A DNA stretch of 64,000 nucleotides from Prinia subflava. Taxonomy: Eukaryota; Chordata; Aves; Passeriformes; Cisticolidae. The first letter of the stretch is position 1, and each line of letters begins with the position of its first letter. A model generated the notes under the pieces. The model was not told the origin of the DNA. It saw nothing but the letters and a program-made list of their open reading frames with translations, and did no database searches. Positions 62,501 to 64,000 of this stretch are shown piece after piece. A program made the position numbers and the translations under genes. Location: the NCBI RefSeq assembly GCF_021018805.1, contig NC_086257.1, positions 16,550,693 through 16,614,692 on the forward strand. The letters are read 5' to 3'.

Positions 62501-64000
62501 TTTGCAGGGGCAGGTTGATAGCTGGGTGTTGTTAAAGGCTGGGTGCTGAAGTGAATTTTTGTGCTTCTCTGGGGTCAAACTTTTCTCACTTGAGAGATGG
62601 GCTATGGCTAAGGATTTGTCAGTGCTTTAAGTGTGACAACATCTTGCTATATAGAATAGCATGTGGGCTGGGAAGCTGGGAGAGGAGGTGTTTGCTGTAT
62701 CACTTCTGCTCCAGGGACTTGTGTGCCTTGGGAAATGTGTGTGGGAAGGTCAGTGCAATATAAGGAGGAATTCTGAAAATAGAGGCTGTTTTTTTAGCAC
62801 CAAATCAAATCCCGGGGGTGGCAGCAGGAGTGGAAAGTGTGGAACAAGTTTGTTGATCCGGCTGTAGCAATACCCAGCTCTTAGGTGGTGACTCCCAACA
62901 GGGTTGGCTTGCCTACAAATGGCAGAGTGTTCCCTGCAAGGGAATCAAGGAAATCAAGGGAATCATTGTCCTTCCCCATATCTCTGACTCTGTTACCCTC
63001 AGCAGTGGTTGATCCATGACATTTGGGGTACCTGTGCTGAGCAGGGTACTCAGCAGTTTTCCTGCTTCTCAGCAGTTGTTAGAGAGTACAAAAGGCAGGT
63101 TTGTACAGATGGGGCTGTTTATCCTGTTAGGAGAACCAGCTGAAAAGGTCCTGGTCCTGATCCCAGGACTGTGCATCCTACAGGCAGCAAGAGCAAGGTT
63201 TGGGAGAGATGGGGCCAGGGAGACCACAGAGAAGTGGCAGGAAGGGGCTGTGAAGGCAGGAGTAGACTTGAGGAGAGACAGGGGCAGAGGCAGCTGTCTC
63301 CTGGTCAGTGAAAATAAGGTGTAGATAAACATGGAAGCAGACTGTAGGTGTGGGATGAGGGCCAGGGAACAGGAATGGGGAGCTTCAGAGACAAATGACA
63401 GGTCAGAGACCAGATAGGGAGTGGAAATACATGGTGAGGAGACAGTTCTTGTTTTTGCTTTAGGATTCAGAAAGGTCAGTCTTGAGAATTTTCCTTGTTG
63501 ATGCTTTTCCACTTGTTTTTCTGGTTATTTGTGCAAGATGGTAGGAGAAGGGCTTCAGATAGACTTGGAGGGAACATGCTGTAACCTGGATTGCTTTGGC
63601 ACAGCCTGAAGCACAGAGAGATGAGTGAACAGGAGTGAGATGATGAGCTCAGGAATGAGGTTTATTGGTAGATGTAGAAAGAAGTTGTGAGTTGAGGTGG
63701 CTGTTTTGAGATATGGGGGTTTTTCTACAGTTAATTCTGTTTCTTGTGCAGCTGCCTGACAAACCTGGATGTAGTGCTTTCTGCTCAGGTTGAACTAAAC
63801 ATGGATGTTCAGTGTGATTATTTGAATTAACTCTGCAGTAAAAACTCACTTTGCAGGTTAGCCTGAGCAGAGGAGTTGCAGGATTCTGGGGTGAGCAAGC
63901 AAGATGGCTTTGGGCTCTCAACAGGTTTGATGGCCACACTGAAGATCTGTCTCAATATTTTGTTTTCAAAACACAAGCCTTAGATTTGACTTGTTTCTTT

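Larger units (their letters stand above)
47629..64000 (+). other. DIS3L2: DIS3L2 intron 7 (partial), more than 16 kb
   Basis: No further DIS3L2 exon could be found to the right edge, although I looked for the rest of the linker and for the second cold-shock domain. The stretch is A/T-rich. It holds a duplicated 48-base segment (53,583 and 54,457), a perfect hairpin at 57,344 and several unassigned minus-strand open frames near 55.7-56.5 kb. No clear mobile element or RNA gene is seen. Confidence 0.5.

Overview
The window looks like vertebrate nuclear DNA, most probably from a bird. Genes are split into small exons by long introns. Mobile-element traces are sparse: two decayed CR1/L3-type LINE fragments, with no SINE-dominated landscape. 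Two neighbours can be recognised, NPPC and DIS3L2, in the same head-to-head order as on human chromosome 2q37. The bird call is an inference from introns that are short for a vertebrate DIS3L2, from low repeat load and from CR1-type remnants; another sauropsid is not excluded.

Layout. Positions 1-1,330 are the start of an NPPC intron (minus strand). Its first coding exon, 1,331-1,423, encodes the signal peptide of the C-type natriuretic peptide precursor, with a TATA box and a CRE-like site just upstream inside a CpG island. The exon carrying the hormone lies beyond the left edge. About 1,900-11,800 is a GC-rich intergenic stretch with no gene I can support; it holds poly-T tracts, possible regulatory blocks and two minisatellites next to the DIS3L2 promoter. 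A second CpG island (about 11,850-12,560) is the DIS3L2 promoter and 5' untranslated first exon. From there to 64,000 the plus strand is the 5' part of DIS3L2, the 3'-5' exoribonuclease that degrades uridylated RNAs.

DIS3L2 exons seen: non-coding exon 1 (donor at 12,273), exon 2 (14,639-15,401), exon 3 (30,431-30,589), exon 4 (30,869-31,011), exon 5 (36,221-36,274) and exon 6 (40,387-40,488). A probable exon 7 lies at 47,555-47,628. All phases join into one open frame. Exons 3-6 match the known N-terminus and first cold-shock domain. The remaining exons, including the second cold-shock domain and the RNB nuclease domain, lie to the right of the window.

The most interesting point is exon 2. 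It holds 232 in-frame codons upstream of the start codon used by the human protein, begins with a strong Kozak ATG behind an in-frame stop, and splices in phase into exon 3. The gene may therefore make a form with a 268-residue N-terminal extension, plus a canonical form if exon 2 is skipped. The two genes do not form a pathway, but they share a 10-kb interval that may hold cis-regulatory DNA for NPPC. No undescribed system beyond this was found; the rest is ordinary intronic and intergenic DNA with a few local oddities.
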